A stretch of 64,000 bases of DNA, from contig NZ_JAYRCK010000030.1 of assembly GCF_036409475.1 (NCBI RefSeq), positions 1 through 64,000 on the forward strand, written 5' to 3'. The notes beneath the pieces were generated by a model. The model ran no database searches and was not told the DNA's origin. It saw only the letters and a program-made list of their open reading frames with translations. The DNA comes from Scandinavium sp036409475 (lineage in GTDB: Bacteria; Pseudomonadota; Gammaproteobacteria; Enterobacterales; Enterobacteriaceae). The translations under genes and the position numbers were made by a program. The stretch's first letter is position 1; the number at the start of each line of letters is the position of its first letter. Shown here one piece after another: positions 9,347 through 17,138 of the stretch.

Positions 9347-9550
9347 TTATTCAGAATACTTTAATATATCGCCAGGCTGGCAATTCAGCTCACGACATAT
9401 CGCCTCCAGAGTACTGAAACGAACGGCTTTTGCTTTTCCACTGTTTAGAACAGAGAGATTAGCCTCTGTTAAACCAATTCGTTCTGCCAGCTCTTTGGAT
9501 TTTAACCCTCTACTTTTCAGTACCTCATCCAATTTGATGTAAATTGGCAT
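9347..9550 (-). CDS. Small XRE-family DNA-binding protein (YozG-like)
   Basis: A 67-aa Cro/CI-type helix-turn-helix protein. The HTH covers most of it: LKSKELAERIGLTEANLSVLNSG, then AVRFSTLEAICRELNCQPGDILKY, the usual end of short autoregulatory XRE proteins. It begins 5 bases after the stop of the DUF2975 gene, so the two form one transcription unit. Short XRE proteins of this kind are commonly paired with DUF2975 membrane proteins, which fits. The likely target is the inverted-repeat operator at 10129-10179 upstream of the pair. It may also affect the divergent protease pair's control, but nothing in the sequence shows that directly. Confidence 0.85.
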   Translation of the reverse strand: MPIYIKLDEVLKSRGLKSKELAERIGLTEANLSVLNSGKAKAVRFSTLEAICRELNCQPGDILKYSE

Positions 9551-9555
9551 ACTAA

Positions 9556-10092
9556 TTAAACCACCAAATCTTGCTCATCTTTCATTTCCTTAGCCATTCT
9601 CAGTATGTAACTCGTTATAATAATTCCTGTTCCCATCGCTAACTGAACTATCCTGTTGAAAACTCTGTTGATAATGGAATCCATATAGCTATAGTGCATA
9701 TTGCTCATCACCCATGTCATGTAATTTTCTATCTCTTCAAGAAAAATCAGGGTTGTAATGCCGACACCAATCCTGAAGATTCTATCGATCTGCTTTTGGC
9801 TGAAGATATCTCCTTTCCGTACACTCTTAAAAAAGAGATAGATATGAGCCAACACGGCCATTATCACAACATCATGAAACACATAAATCATCTTAATATA
9901 CTGAAAATGACCCGGCGAAACAAAAATCTCGGAGTTTTCAGCTTCTGATATAATCAGCTCGGCTAATGTTTTTGGAAAAATATCTGGACTAATCAGCATC
10001 AAACTCAAAAAAGGTAACAATATCATCGAAATGATCAGACCGATCTCCATAAACCAACACATTGCTATTAGCGTATTTTGCTTGTTTTCCAT
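9556..10092 (-). CDS. DUF2975-family membrane protein
   Basis: An inner-membrane protein of 178 aa from the ATG at 10092 (MENKQNTLIAM), which has AGGAG about 8 bases upstream. The frame extends upstream to 10149, but that stretch overlaps the operator and is probably untranslated. Four hydrophobic segments are visible: about 8-30, 70-90, 110-130 and 145-165. The segment FKSVRKGDIFSQKQIDRIFRIG is the conserved DUF2975 motif between helices 2 and 3. Its function is unknown. The pairing with a small XRE protein suggests a membrane-linked regulator or an autoregulated module. Base composition is AT-rich, like the rest of this block. Confidence 0.85.
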   Translation of the reverse strand: MENKQNTLIAMCWFMEIGLIISMILLPFLSLMLISPDIFPKTLAELIISEAENSEIFVSPGHFQYIKMIYVFHDVVIMAVLAHIYLFFKSVRKGDIFSQKQIDRIFRIGVGITTLIFLEEIENYMTWVMSNMHYSYMDSIINRVFNRIVQLAMGTGIIITSYILRMAKEMKDEQDLVV

Positions 10093-10128
10093 CCCCGACT
10101 CCTGACCTGAGTATATCCATACAGTAAT

Positions 10129-10179
10129 ATTATCGTTTATCGATAACAAAACAATAGAAATTTATCGATAAACGATAAT
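10129..10179. promoter_or_regulatory. Large inverted-repeat operator upstream of the DUF2975/XRE pair
   Basis: Two 18-base arms, attatcgtttatcgataa (10129-10146) and its exact reverse complement (10162-10179), are separated by 15 bases. Each arm contains the small palindrome TTATCGATAA plus another ATCGTTT/AAACGAT half-site. The block sits directly upstream of the inferred start at 10092. It is the obvious candidate binding site for the small XRE protein of the same operon. Confidence 0.7.
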
Positions 10180-10242
10180 TTTTCCAGATTTGATGAAAGA
10201 TGTGACACAGTTCAAAGTGATTGTTGATGTGTTTTTAGCGCA

Positions 10243-10611
10243 ATGGCTAAACTGTGCGAACGTTGCGAGGATAAAGCTTTTAAGAAGATGGGGGGGTTGG
10301 CCCTGGTTACCCGCGATTGGGCTGGTAGCTTCATGTTCTGACTAACCTCGTCGCTTTCACCAAGACATTGAAAGTTATTATAGAGAAGGGTTCGCTCATT
10401 AGTGGTGCATTATCGGGTATGATCTACTTTGAGCTTATCTCATTTGCGGCGCTGACTCTGGCTTCGGGCTATATTTTCAGCCTGTTCGTGCGCAAAAAAC
10501 GACAGCTTCCTCGCTTTTACATTGGGTTGCTGATTGCGGGATTGGCTTATAGGGTACTGGCTCTGGGTCCCTTACTTTTTGGTATTGGTCCGTGTGAAGA
10601 GAACCTTTATC
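10243..10611 (+). pseudogene. DUF2569-family membrane protein remnant with frameshifts
   Basis: An ATG at 10243 opens MAKLCERCEDKAFKKMGG with a CxxC pair, then the frame is lost within a G-run at 10291-10296. One base further on, the second frame reads WPWLPAIGLVAS, completing the GGWxWLPAIGL motif typical of DUF2569 proteins. A second +1 shift around 10325-10345 leads into the third frame (VLTNLVAFTKTLKVIIEKGS...), which continues with FVRKKRQLPRFYIGLL, again typical of the family. The last part of the family (about the final helix) is absent; the frame runs into the fbp terminator. Two shifts and a missing end point to a dead gene, although the G-run shift could be a sequencing error. Confidence 0.65.
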
Positions 10612-10615
10612 CACT

Positions 10616-10649
10616 AAAAAATGCCGCGGAGAATTCTGCGGCATTTTTT
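10616..10649. terminator. Rho-independent terminator for fbp
   Basis: A hairpin ATGCCGC/GCGGCAT with A-tract and T-tract on either side (10616-10621 and 10644-10649). The fbp stop at 10662 lies just upstream on the minus strand. The symmetry lets it work in both directions. Confidence 0.85.
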
Positions 10650-10661
10650 CACATGATAAAA

Positions 10662-11660
10662 TTACGCGTCCGGGAACTCACGCATAAAGCGCTCAAGGTC
10701 ATCAACCATGTGCTCGGTGCCGACAAAGAACGGACGGCGCTGGTGCAGCGTTTCCGGCACGATATCCAGAATACGTTCTTCGCCGTCGCTGGCCTTGCCG
10801 CCGGCCTGTTCTGCAAGGAACGCCATCGGGTTGCACTCATACAGCAGGCGCAGTTTGCCCTGTGGGTGGCTGGCGGTGCTTGGGTAGAGGTAAATCCCGC
10901 CTTTCAACAGGTTACGGTGGAAATCGGCCACCAGTGAGCCAATGTAGCGTGAGGTGTAAGGGCGCTGGGTGGACTTATCTTCTTCCTGGCAGAACTTGAG
11001 GTATTTCTTCACGCCCTGCGGGAATTTGATGTAGTTGCCTTCGTTAATGGAGTAGGTATTGCCTTTTTCCGGGAAGCGCATGCGCTCCTGGCACAGGCAG
11101 AATACGCCGAGGGAAGGGTCGTAGGTAAAGGCGTGAACGCCGCAACCGGTGGTATAAACCAGCATGGTTGAGGAGCCGTAAACCACATAACCGGCGGCGA
11201 CCTGGCGGTTACCGGGTTGCAGGAAATCTTCCTCTGTGACCGGCGTCCCGACTGGCGTCACGCGGCGATAGATAGAGAAGATCGTCCCCACAGAAACGTT
11301 AACGTCGATGTTGGAAGAACCATCCAGCGGATCCATCAGCACCACATATTTCGCGTGCTCGCAGCCCTCAAAGACGACAATCTCATCTTCTTCTTCGGAC
11401 GCAATGCCCGCCACAATGTCGCGTGCGCGAAGTGCTGCTTTTAGCTTTTCATTGGCGAACAGGTCCAGCTTCTGCTGGGTTTCGCCCTGAATATTCTCAG
11501 CACCGCTGGCACCCAGGATATCGACCAGTCCGGCCTTATTGATATCGCGGTGGATGATCTTGGCGCCCAGCTTTATTGCCGACAGTAAAGCAGTGAGCTC
11601 ACCGGTCGCATGAGAGAACTCGTGCTGCTTTTCGACAATAAATTCACCTAACGTTTTCAT
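10662..11660 (-). CDS. fbp: Fructose-1,6-bisphosphatase class 1
   Basis: Cytosolic gluconeogenic enzyme that hydrolyses fructose 1,6-bisphosphate to fructose 6-phosphate; the family is Mg-dependent and inhibited by AMP. The 332-aa length equals the E. coli enzyme. The metal-binding motif DPLDGSSNIDVNVSVGTIFSIY is at about residues 110-130, with the upstream acidic cluster SEEEDEIV. The start at 11660 reads MKTLGEFIVEKQ as in relatives. It is divergent from mpl, with 180 bases between the starts. In E. coli fbp follows yjfF closely; here about 7.9 kb of accessory DNA separates them. Confidence 0.98.
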   Translation of the reverse strand: MKTLGEFIVEKQHEFSHATGELTALLSAIKLGAKIIHRDINKAGLVDILGASGAENIQGETQQKLDLFANEKLKAALRARDIVAGIASEEEDEIVVFEGCEHAKYVVLMDPLDGSSNIDVNVSVGTIFSIYRRVTPVGTPVTEEDFLQPGNRQVAAGYVVYGSSTMLVYTTGCGVHAFTYDPSLGVFCLCQERMRFPEKGNTYSINEGNYIKFPQGVKKYLKFCQEEDKSTQRPYTSRYIGSLVADFHRNLLKGGIYLYPSTASHPQGKLRLLYECNPMAFLAEQAGGKASDGEERILDIVPETLHQRRPFFVGTEHMVDDLERFMREFPDA

Positions 11661-11840
11661 AACACTTTCCCTGCATTTGATGTTGAGTAAAGCGGTTGAT
11701 ATCCAACAATCTTAACAAACATTCAAAAACTCGCGTACAGGTGAATCGCGCCAGCAAAGTACGGAATTAACTGAAATGCGTTTCTCACTCCTCCCACAAG
11801 AGGGTAAAATACGCGGCTGATGAAAGAGGAACAGTGACGT

Positions 11841-13214
11841 ATGCGCATTCATATTTTGGGGATTTGTGGCACTTTTATGGGCGGACTGGCGATGCTGGCT
11901 CGTTCCCTTGGCCACGAAGTGACCGGTTCGGACGCCAACGTGTATCCGCCGATGAGCACCCTGCTTGAAGAGCAGGGCATTGATTTGATTCAGGGCTATG
12001 ACGCGAGCCAGCTTGAGCCGCAGCCAGACCTGGTGATCATCGGTAACGCCATGACTCGCGGGAACCCGTGTGTTGAAGCGGTGCTGGAAAAAAACATTCC
12101 GTTCATGTCAGGCCCGCAGTGGCTGCATGATTTTGTGCTGCGCGATCGTTGGGTTGTGGCTGTAGCGGGCACGCACGGCAAAACGACAACAGCTGGCATG
12201 GCGACCTGGATTCTGGAAGCCTGCGGTTACAAACCTGGCTTTGTGATCGGTGGCGTACCGGGCAACTTCGAGGTTTCTGCACGCCTGGGCGACAGCCCGT
12301 TCTTCGTGATTGAAGCCGATGAATATGACTGCGCCTTCTTCGACAAACGTTCCAAGTTTGTGCATTACTGCCCACGCACGCTGATCCTCAATAACCTTGA
12401 GTTTGACCACGCGGACATCTTTGACGATCTGAAAGCTATTCAGAAACAGTTCCACCATCTGGTGCGCATTGTGCCGGGCCAGGGCCGCATTATTGCGCCT
12501 GAAAACGACATCAACCTGAAGCAAACGCTGGCGATGGGCTGCTGGAGTGAGCAGGAGCTGGTGGGTGAACAAGGCCACTGGCAGGCGAAGAAACTCAGCA
12601 CTGACGCCTCTGAGTGGGAAGTGTGGCTGGACGGCGAGCAAGTCGGGCAGGTGAAGTGGAACCTGGTGGGCGAGCACAACATGCATAACGGCCTGATGGC
12701 GATTGCGGCTGCACGTCACGTGGGGGTTAAACCTGCGGATGCCGCCGATGCGTTGGGCTCGTTTGTGAACGCGCGTCGTCGTCTTGAACTGCGCGGTGAA
12801 GCCAACGGCGTCACTGTGTACGATGATTTCGCTCATCACCCAACGGCGATTCTCGCCACATTGCAGGCGCTGCGTGGCAAAGTGGGCGGTACGGCTCGCA
12901 TCCTTGCGGTGCTGGAACCACGCTCAAACACCATGAAAATGGGCGTTTGCAAAGACGACCTCGCGCCATCACTTGGCCGCGCCGATGAAGTCTTCCTGCT
13001 GCAGCCGCCGCACATTCCGTGGCAGGTCGCTGAAGTGGCGGAAGCCTGCATTCAGCCAGCTCACTTCAGTGCTGACGTTGATACGCTGACGGATATGATT
13101 GTGAAATCGGCCCAGCCGGGCGATCACATTCTGGTCATGAGCAACGGTGGGTTCGGTGGCATTCACCAGAAACTGCTGGATGGGTTGGCGAAGAAAGCGG
13201 AAGCGGTAGAGTAA
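11841..13214 (+). CDS. mpl: UDP-MurNAc:L-Ala-gamma-D-Glu-meso-DAP ligase
   Basis: Cell-wall recycling ligase that joins the recovered tripeptide to UDP-N-acetylmuramic acid, using ATP, in the cytosol. At 457 aa it is full length. The N-terminal Rossmann part opens HILGICGTFMGGLA; the Mur ligase P-loop is GTHGKTTTAGM at 110-120; the central part has IEADEYDCAFFDKRSKF and LILNNLEFDHADIF, which belong to the Mpl subgroup; and the C-terminal domain has DDFAHHPTAI. The start follows GAGGAACAGTG. It is transcribed away from fbp and followed by a REP-type element. Confidence 0.98.
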   Translation: MRIHILGICGTFMGGLAMLARSLGHEVTGSDANVYPPMSTLLEEQGIDLIQGYDASQLEPQPDLVIIGNAMTRGNPCVEAVLEKNIPFMSGPQWLHDFVLRDRWVVAVAGTHGKTTTAGMATWILEACGYKPGFVIGGVPGNFEVSARLGDSPFFVIEADEYDCAFFDKRSKFVHYCPRTLILNNLEFDHADIFDDLKAIQKQFHHLVRIVPGQGRIIAPENDINLKQTLAMGCWSEQELVGEQGHWQAKKLSTDASEWEVWLDGEQVGQVKWNLVGEHNMHNGLMAIAAARHVGVKPADAADALGSFVNARRRLELRGEANGVTVYDDFAHHPTAILATLQALRGKVGGTARILAVLEPRSNTMKMGVCKDDLAPSLGRADEVFLLQPPHIPWQVAEVAEACIQPAHFSADVDTLTDMIVKSAQPGDHILVMSNGGFGGIHQKLLDGLAKKAEAVE

Positions 13215-13218
13215 AACA

Positions 13219-13302
13219 GCGCCCGGTGGCGTTAATTGCCCGGTGGCTGCTACGCCTTACCGGGCCTACAAACCGGGCTGTTGCTTTTGTCGGCCCGGCA
13301 AT
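13219..13302. repeat. REP/BIME-type palindromic element
   Basis: Contains GCCCGGTGGC twice, then TTACCGGGCCTACAAACCGGGCTG and GGCCCGGCAATACGC in pieces that pair as hairpins. It fills the gap between the convergent genes mpl and yjgA. The same family occurs at three other sites in the window. Confidence 0.8.
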
Positions 13303-13311
13303 ACGCAATGC

Positions 13312-13866
13312 TTACCCTTCGTTCTCTGCCAGTTCGCGCAGATACTGGAAAATCAGGCGAGAAGATTTCGGCGGCTTATTGCCTTCTTTCTCTTTTTTGG
13401 CGTTGCGGATAAGCGAGCGTAACTGCTGACGGTCAGCGTCAGGCCACAGTTTCAGCACGTCGGCAACGGCATCATCCCCTTCATCAACCAGACGATCGCG
13501 CAGTTGTTCCAGTTTATGGAACAAGGCAACCTGCTGGTTGTGGCGGTTCTTCAGTTTGTCGAGCGCCTGGCGAATCGGGTCTACGTCACGCTGGCGCAGC
13601 ATTTTACCGATCAGCTGCATCTGGCGGCGGCGGCCTTCTTTCTTAATCTTCTGTGCCAGTTCAATGGCGGCACGCAGATCCTCGTCGAGCGGGATTTTAT
13701 CCAGCGCGTTCTTACCAAGGTCTACGATTTCGGCCCCGAGGTCTTTTAACTCCTCGGCGTCACGTTTAATTTCACTTTTGCTGACCCAGATGATTTCATC
13801 ATCTTCATCGTCGATTTCGTCATCACCGGGCACGTCGTCGAGCCAGTCTTCGGGCTGCTTTGTCAT
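13312..13866 (-). CDS. yjgA: Ribosome-associated protein YjgA (DarP)
   Basis: A 184-aa helical protein known to help late 50S subunit assembly. The N-terminus is strongly acidic (DWLDDVPGDDEIDDEDDE), followed by WVSKSEIKRDAEELKDLGAEIVDL and a basic helical part (KKEGRRRQMQLIGKMLRQRD), as in the family. The C-terminus, PPKSSRLIFQYLRELAE, is also typical. It is convergent with mpl and divergent from pmbA, whose start is 93 bases away. Confidence 0.96.
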   Translation of the reverse strand: MTKQPEDWLDDVPGDDEIDDEDDEIIWVSKSEIKRDAEELKDLGAEIVDLGKNALDKIPLDEDLRAAIELAQKIKKEGRRRQMQLIGKMLRQRDVDPIRQALDKLKNRHNQQVALFHKLEQLRDRLVDEGDDAVADVLKLWPDADRQQLRSLIRNAKKEKEGNKPPKSSRLIFQYLRELAENEG

Positions 13867-13959
13867 CTCAGGCTCCTAAAAAAGAGGCGTATCTTAGCAG
13901 TTTCATTGCGCACTGAAAAACGGTTCTCTGTTAGACTTCACTAAACTCCTTTCTACATT

Positions 13960-15312
13960 ATGGCATTAGCGATGAAAGTCATCACACAGGTTGCAGAACA
14001 GCGTAAAGCACTGGAAAAAGCCGTCTCTACCGCGCTGGAGCTGGCTGCGGGCAAGTCTGACGGTGCAGAAGTGGGCGTCTCGAAGACCACCGGGATCAGC
14101 GTCAGCACGCGGTACGGTGAAGTAGAAAACGTGGAATTTAACAGCGACGGCGCGCTGGGGATCACGGTTTATCATCAAAACCGTAAAGGCAGCGCCTCGA
14201 CCACAGATTTAAGCCCGGACGCGGTTGCGCGCACGGTGCAGGCGGCGCTGGATATCGCTCGCTATACCTCGCCAGACCCGTATGCGGGCGTGGCGGAAAA
14301 AGATCTGCTGGCGTTTGAAGCGCCGGATCTCGACCTGTTCCATCCGGCCGAAGTCACTCCGGATGAGGCCATTGAGCTGGCGGCGCGTGCGGAACAAGCG
14401 GCGCTGAAAGCCGACAAACGCATCACCAACACCGAAGGCGGCAGCTTCAACAGCCACTACGGCATTCGCGTCTTTGGCAACAGCCACGGCATGCTGCAAA
14501 GCTACTGCTCCAGCCGCCACTCGCTGTCCAGCAGCGTCATTGCGGAAGAGAACGGTGACATGGAACGTGATTACGCGTACACCATTGGCCGCGCGCTGAG
14601 CGACCTGAACTCACCGGAATCCGTCGGTGCAGAGTGCGCACAACGCACGCTCTCTCGCCTTTCGCCGCGCAAGCTTTCCACCATGAAAGCGCCGGTGATT
14701 TTTGCCAACGAAGTGGCGACCGGTCTGTTTGGTCATCTGGTTGGGGCGATTGCAGGTGGCTCGGTCTATCGTAAATCGACCTTCCTGCTCGACTCGCTCG
14801 GGAAACAAATTCTGCCGGAATGGCTGACCATTGAAGAGCACCCGCACCTGCTGAAAGGGCTGGCTTCCACGCCGTTCGACAGCGAAGGCGTGCGCACCGA
14901 ACGCCGTGACATCATCAAAGACGGCATTCTGACGCAGTGGCTGCTGACCAACTATTCTGCCCGCAAGCTGGGGCTGAAAAGCACCGGGCATGCGGGCGGC
15001 ATCCACAACTGGCGTATTCCCGGTCGTGGCCTCAGCTTTGAAAAGTTGCTTAAAGAGATGGGCACCGGCCTTGTCGTGACCGAACTGATGGGGCAGGGTG
15101 TGAGTGCCGTCACCGGCGATTACTCTCGTGGTGCGTCAGGTTTCTGGGTGGAGAATGGCGAAATCCAGTATCCGGTGAGTGAAATCACCATCGCCGGAAA
15201 TCTGAAAGAAATGTGGCGTAATATCGTGACCGTGGCCGACGATATCGAAACGCGCAGCAACATTCAGTGCGGTTCTGTCCTGCTGCCGGAAATGAAAATC
15301 GCCGGTCAATAA
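13960..15312 (+). CDS. pmbA: Metalloprotease subunit PmbA/TldE
   Basis: The TldE partner of the TldD/TldE zinc protease, which processes microcin B17 and degrades CcdA-like peptides. At 450 aa it equals E. coli PmbA in length. The conserved runs TRYGEVENVEFNSDGALGI near residue 50, NTEGGSFNSHYGIRVFGNSHG near 165, and the C-terminal MGQGVSAVTGDYSRGASGFWVENGE are intact. In this family the metal and catalytic residues sit in TldD, which is not in the window. The start at 13960 (MALAMKV) follows E. coli; an ATG at 13972 is an alternative. A short GC hairpin lies between its stop and cybC. Confidence 0.97.
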   Translation: MALAMKVITQVAEQRKALEKAVSTALELAAGKSDGAEVGVSKTTGISVSTRYGEVENVEFNSDGALGITVYHQNRKGSASTTDLSPDAVARTVQAALDIARYTSPDPYAGVAEKDLLAFEAPDLDLFHPAEVTPDEAIELAARAEQAALKADKRITNTEGGSFNSHYGIRVFGNSHGMLQSYCSSRHSLSSSVIAEENGDMERDYAYTIGRALSDLNSPESVGAECAQRTLSRLSPRKLSTMKAPVIFANEVATGLFGHLVGAIAGGSVYRKSTFLLDSLGKQILPEWLTIEEHPHLLKGLASTPFDSEGVRTERRDIIKDGILTQWLLTNYSARKLGLKSTGHAGGIHNWRIPGRGLSFEKLLKEMGTGLVVTELMGQGVSAVTGDYSRGASGFWVENGEIQYPVSEITIAGNLKEMWRNIVTVADDIETRSNIQCGSVLLPEMKIAGQ

Positions 15313-15379
15313 TGTGTGTTCTCATGGTGGCGCGCTGAGCGTGCCACATAATTAAAATACCTGTAAAAGGAAGTGAGCG

Positions 15380-15766
15380 ATGCGTAAACACCTGCTGGCA
15401 GTCCTGGCTGTCTCCACCCTGATGATGGGGGCTGCACCGGCATTTGCCGACCTTGGCGATGACATGGACACCCTGTCCGAAAACCTGAAGATTGTGCAAA
15501 AAACCGATGATGCGACCGAGATGAAAGCGGCACTGGCGAAAATGCGCACCGCGGCACAAGATGCGCAGAAGCAGACGCCACCGAAGCTGGAAGGCAAAGC
15601 GTCGGACAGCGCAGAAATGAAAGACTATCGTCACGGTTTCGACATTCTGATTGGTCAGATTGACGGCGCAACCAAGCTTGCAAATGAAGGCAAAATCAAG
15701 GAAGCGCAGGGCGTGGCTCTTGATTTGGCAGGCACCCGCAACACCTATCACCAGAAATACCGCTAA
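15380..15766 (+). CDS. cybC: Soluble cytochrome b562
   Basis: A periplasmic four-helix-bundle haem b protein of 128 aa, with a 23-residue signal peptide ending APAFA. The axial ligands are both present: Met29 at the start of the mature part (DLGDDM) and His124 in RNTYHQKYR at the end. An AAGGAAGTGAG ribosome site precedes the ATG. Its physiological partner is not known. A terminator-like hairpin follows. Confidence 0.97.
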   Translation: MRKHLLAVLAVSTLMMGAAPAFADLGDDMDTLSENLKIVQKTDDATEMKAALAKMRTAAQDAQKQTPPKLEGKASDSAEMKDYRHGFDILIGQIDGATKLANEGKIKEAQGVALDLAGTRNTYHQKYR

Positions 15767-15802
15767 TCAGCCGCCTGCTCATCCAGGCAAGCGCTGATCC
15801 GC

Positions 15803-15845
15803 TGGCGAGGAAAATGACCTTTCCTCGTCAGTTCTTCCGTTTTCG
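15803..15845 (+). terminator. Probable rho-independent terminator after cybC
   Basis: An 11-bp stem with one G-T pair, core CGAGGAAA (15806-15813) and TTTCCTCG (15820-15827), then a T-rich but interrupted tract (GTTCTTCCGTTTTC). It closes the cybC unit before the control region of the next operon. Confidence 0.55.
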
Positions 15846-15846
15846 C

Positions 15847-16043
15847 TTCCACTTTGCATAACAAAACCTTATCGACATCACAGTTTTACGTATTACCTCG
15901 CAATGTATTTCCACTTTGGACGGCCAACTTCTTAGCTTATTCCCGTGACACTCATCACGCTAATCGCGCATTTATGCCGTATTCGGCCGAATTCTGTGGG
16001 ACAGATCACTCCTGCCGCCCGCCTTTCCACTTTGAAGTGGAAA
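15847..16043. promoter_or_regulatory. Control region with three TTCCACTTTG elements
   Basis: TTCCACTTTG occurs at 15847-15856, 15909-15918 and 16025-16034. The third copy lies in a near-perfect palindrome, TTTCCACTTTGAAGTGGAAA (16024-16043). Copies are 62 and 116 bases apart, close to whole numbers of helical turns. The block ends about 70 bases before the PRD gene and is the likely operator of the operon. The cognate regulator is unknown; the BglG-type protein at the far end usually acts on RNA or through PRDs, so another DNA-binding protein may be involved. Confidence 0.65.
15944..15959. promoter_or_regulatory. CRP-like site
   Basis: CGTGA-CACTCA-TCACG matches 8 of 10 bases of the TGTGA-N6-TCACA consensus and is itself symmetric. 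It lies between the second and third TTCCACTTTG elements, which suggests catabolite control of the operon downstream. Confidence 0.55.
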
Positions 16044-16112
16044 ACAACTCGCTACAAACCTCCCTCTTGCCACGTTAGTTTTTACTCAGACGCAACAAAC
16101 GGGGTCAGAAGA

Positions 16113-16442
16113 GTGAACAACGGAGCAGTCATTACCGACGCAGGGAGTCAGACCGAAGAACTTGCTACACGCATGCTGAGCCAGGTGTACAGCCTGCTCA
16201 AAGGTCACGACATCATCCCGAACGACGTCCAGGAGCAAATGCTGACATCCCATGTCCGTGCCATGGCTCACCGATCAATGACCGGTGAACCGTTGCCCGA
16301 AGTGGAAGCCAGCCTGTTTGAAGAAATTTCACCCGAATCAATGGCACTGGCCCGCGAAGTCGTGGCGCAGTTTGGCAACCTTCCGGACGAAGAAGCCTGG
16401 CTGCTGTCGGTGCACTTCGAAGTGGCAAAAGAAAACCTTTAA
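16113..16442 (+). CDS. Small single-PRD protein (EF_0829/AHA_3910-like)
   Basis: A 109-aa protein from a GTG at 16113, with a weak AGAAG site; the frame is open far upstream, but that part covers the control region. It is essentially one PTS regulation domain: EELATRMLSQVYSLLKGHDI, then MLTSHVRAMAHRSMTGEPLPEV with the His of the PRD pattern, and WLLSVHFEVAKENL at the end. It has no DNA-binding or RNA-binding part. I recall a described family of stand-alone PRD proteins that occurs only with the genes that follow here; its function was not known. It is the first gene of the operon, and its stop overlaps the ribosome site of the next gene. It could sense PTS phosphorylation or carry phosphate (inference). 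Confidence 0.8.
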   Translation: MNNGAVITDAGSQTEELATRMLSQVYSLLKGHDIIPNDVQEQMLTSHVRAMAHRSMTGEPLPEVEASLFEEISPESMALAREVVAQFGNLPDEEAWLLSVHFEVAKENL

Positions 16443-16452
16443 GGAGACAAAC

Positions 16453-16815
16453 ATGGGACAGATTACCGTAGTGATTGGCGACCGTCTGGGCAAAGGCCAG
16501 AAAGTAGCAGCCGGTGTTGAGAAAGCGGGTGGACGTGCCGTAGTCGTACCCGGCGTTGCCGCTGATATGAAGCTCGGCGATGTCATGAAAGCGGAAGGCG
16601 CCACCTTCGGCATTTCCTTCTGTGGCAGCGGTGGCGCAGGCGCTATTACCGCGCAGACCAGGCATGGCTACAAAGCGAAATACGGCATGCGTTCTGTCGA
16701 TGAAGGCGTGACCGCCATCAACGAAGGCGCGAACGTACTGGGCTTTGGCTTTATGGATAAAGAAGAGCTGGGCGAGCGTCTGGTTCAGGCCTGGCAGAAG
16801 AAATACGGCGCGTAA
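16453..16815 (+). CDS. Glycine-rich SFCGS-family protein
   Basis: A 120-aa soluble protein with AAGGAG six bases before the ATG. Its hallmark is SFCGSGGAGAITAQTRHGYKAKYGMRS, with Cys57 just before a glycine-rich loop. The N-terminus, ITVVIGDRLGKGQKVAAGVEKAGG, looks like the first strand and helix of an alpha/beta fold. The family (remembered as EF_0830/AHA_3911) is named for this motif and has no assigned function. The position between a PRD protein and membrane proteins, and a reactive-looking Cys in a small alpha/beta domain, resemble a PTS EIIB. That is a structural analogy, not homology I can show. Confidence 0.8.
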   Translation: MGQITVVIGDRLGKGQKVAAGVEKAGGRAVVVPGVAADMKLGDVMKAEGATFGISFCGSGGAGAITAQTRHGYKAKYGMRSVDEGVTAINEGANVLGFGFMDKEELGERLVQAWQKKYGA

Positions 16816-16817
16816 GT

Positions 16818-17117
16818 ATGAAAGAACAATTCACCACCACGGTGAGGGTTAAGGGCAAAGGCGAGGCGAAAGCACGTGCCTTTGCCGATGCACTCAACCA
16901 GGTACAAGGCACGGTGATGAAAGCATCACCGCATATCTTACTGCGCATTGAACCACAGGACGTGGTGGTTGTTCAGGCGCAGGAGGCGGTTCGGAAAGAG
17001 GCGTTTCTGTTTTTCTTTCTGCGCCGGGAACGTCGCACATTCAGTGTGGAGCTGGATGTCACCGTCAACGTGACAGCGTTAAACCTCGACAAAGTGGATT
17101 TCGTCACGACAACATAA
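16818..17117 (+). CDS. DUF4312-family protein
   Basis: A 99-aa soluble protein whose ATG lies 2 bases after the SFCGS stop, with no strong ribosome site, so translation is probably coupled. It begins EQFTTTVRVKGKGEAKARAFADALNQVQ, which looks like a strand-helix-strand, and ends in alternating hydrophobic strands (FSVELDVTVNVTALNLDKVDF). No catalytic motif is visible. Members occur with the SFCGS, DUF4311 and DUF4310 genes, so it is likely a subunit or accessory of the same complex. Confidence 0.8.
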   Translation: MKEQFTTTVRVKGKGEAKARAFADALNQVQGTVMKASPHILLRIEPQDVVVVQAQEAVRKEAFLFFFLRRERRTFSVELDVTVNVTALNLDKVDFVTTT

Positions 17118-17138
17118 CCATTAGAAAAGGACAGACTC

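Noticed and set aside
10368..10937. A 189-codon open frame running from the DUF2569 remnant through the fbp terminator into fbp antisense
   Set aside because: Only the first part up to about 10611 is protein-like; the rest is the reverse of fbp.
15327..15347. Hairpin GTGGCGCGCTGAGCGTGCCAC between pmbA and cybC
   Set aside because: A good stem but no T-tract, so it is not called as a terminator; it may affect the mRNA.
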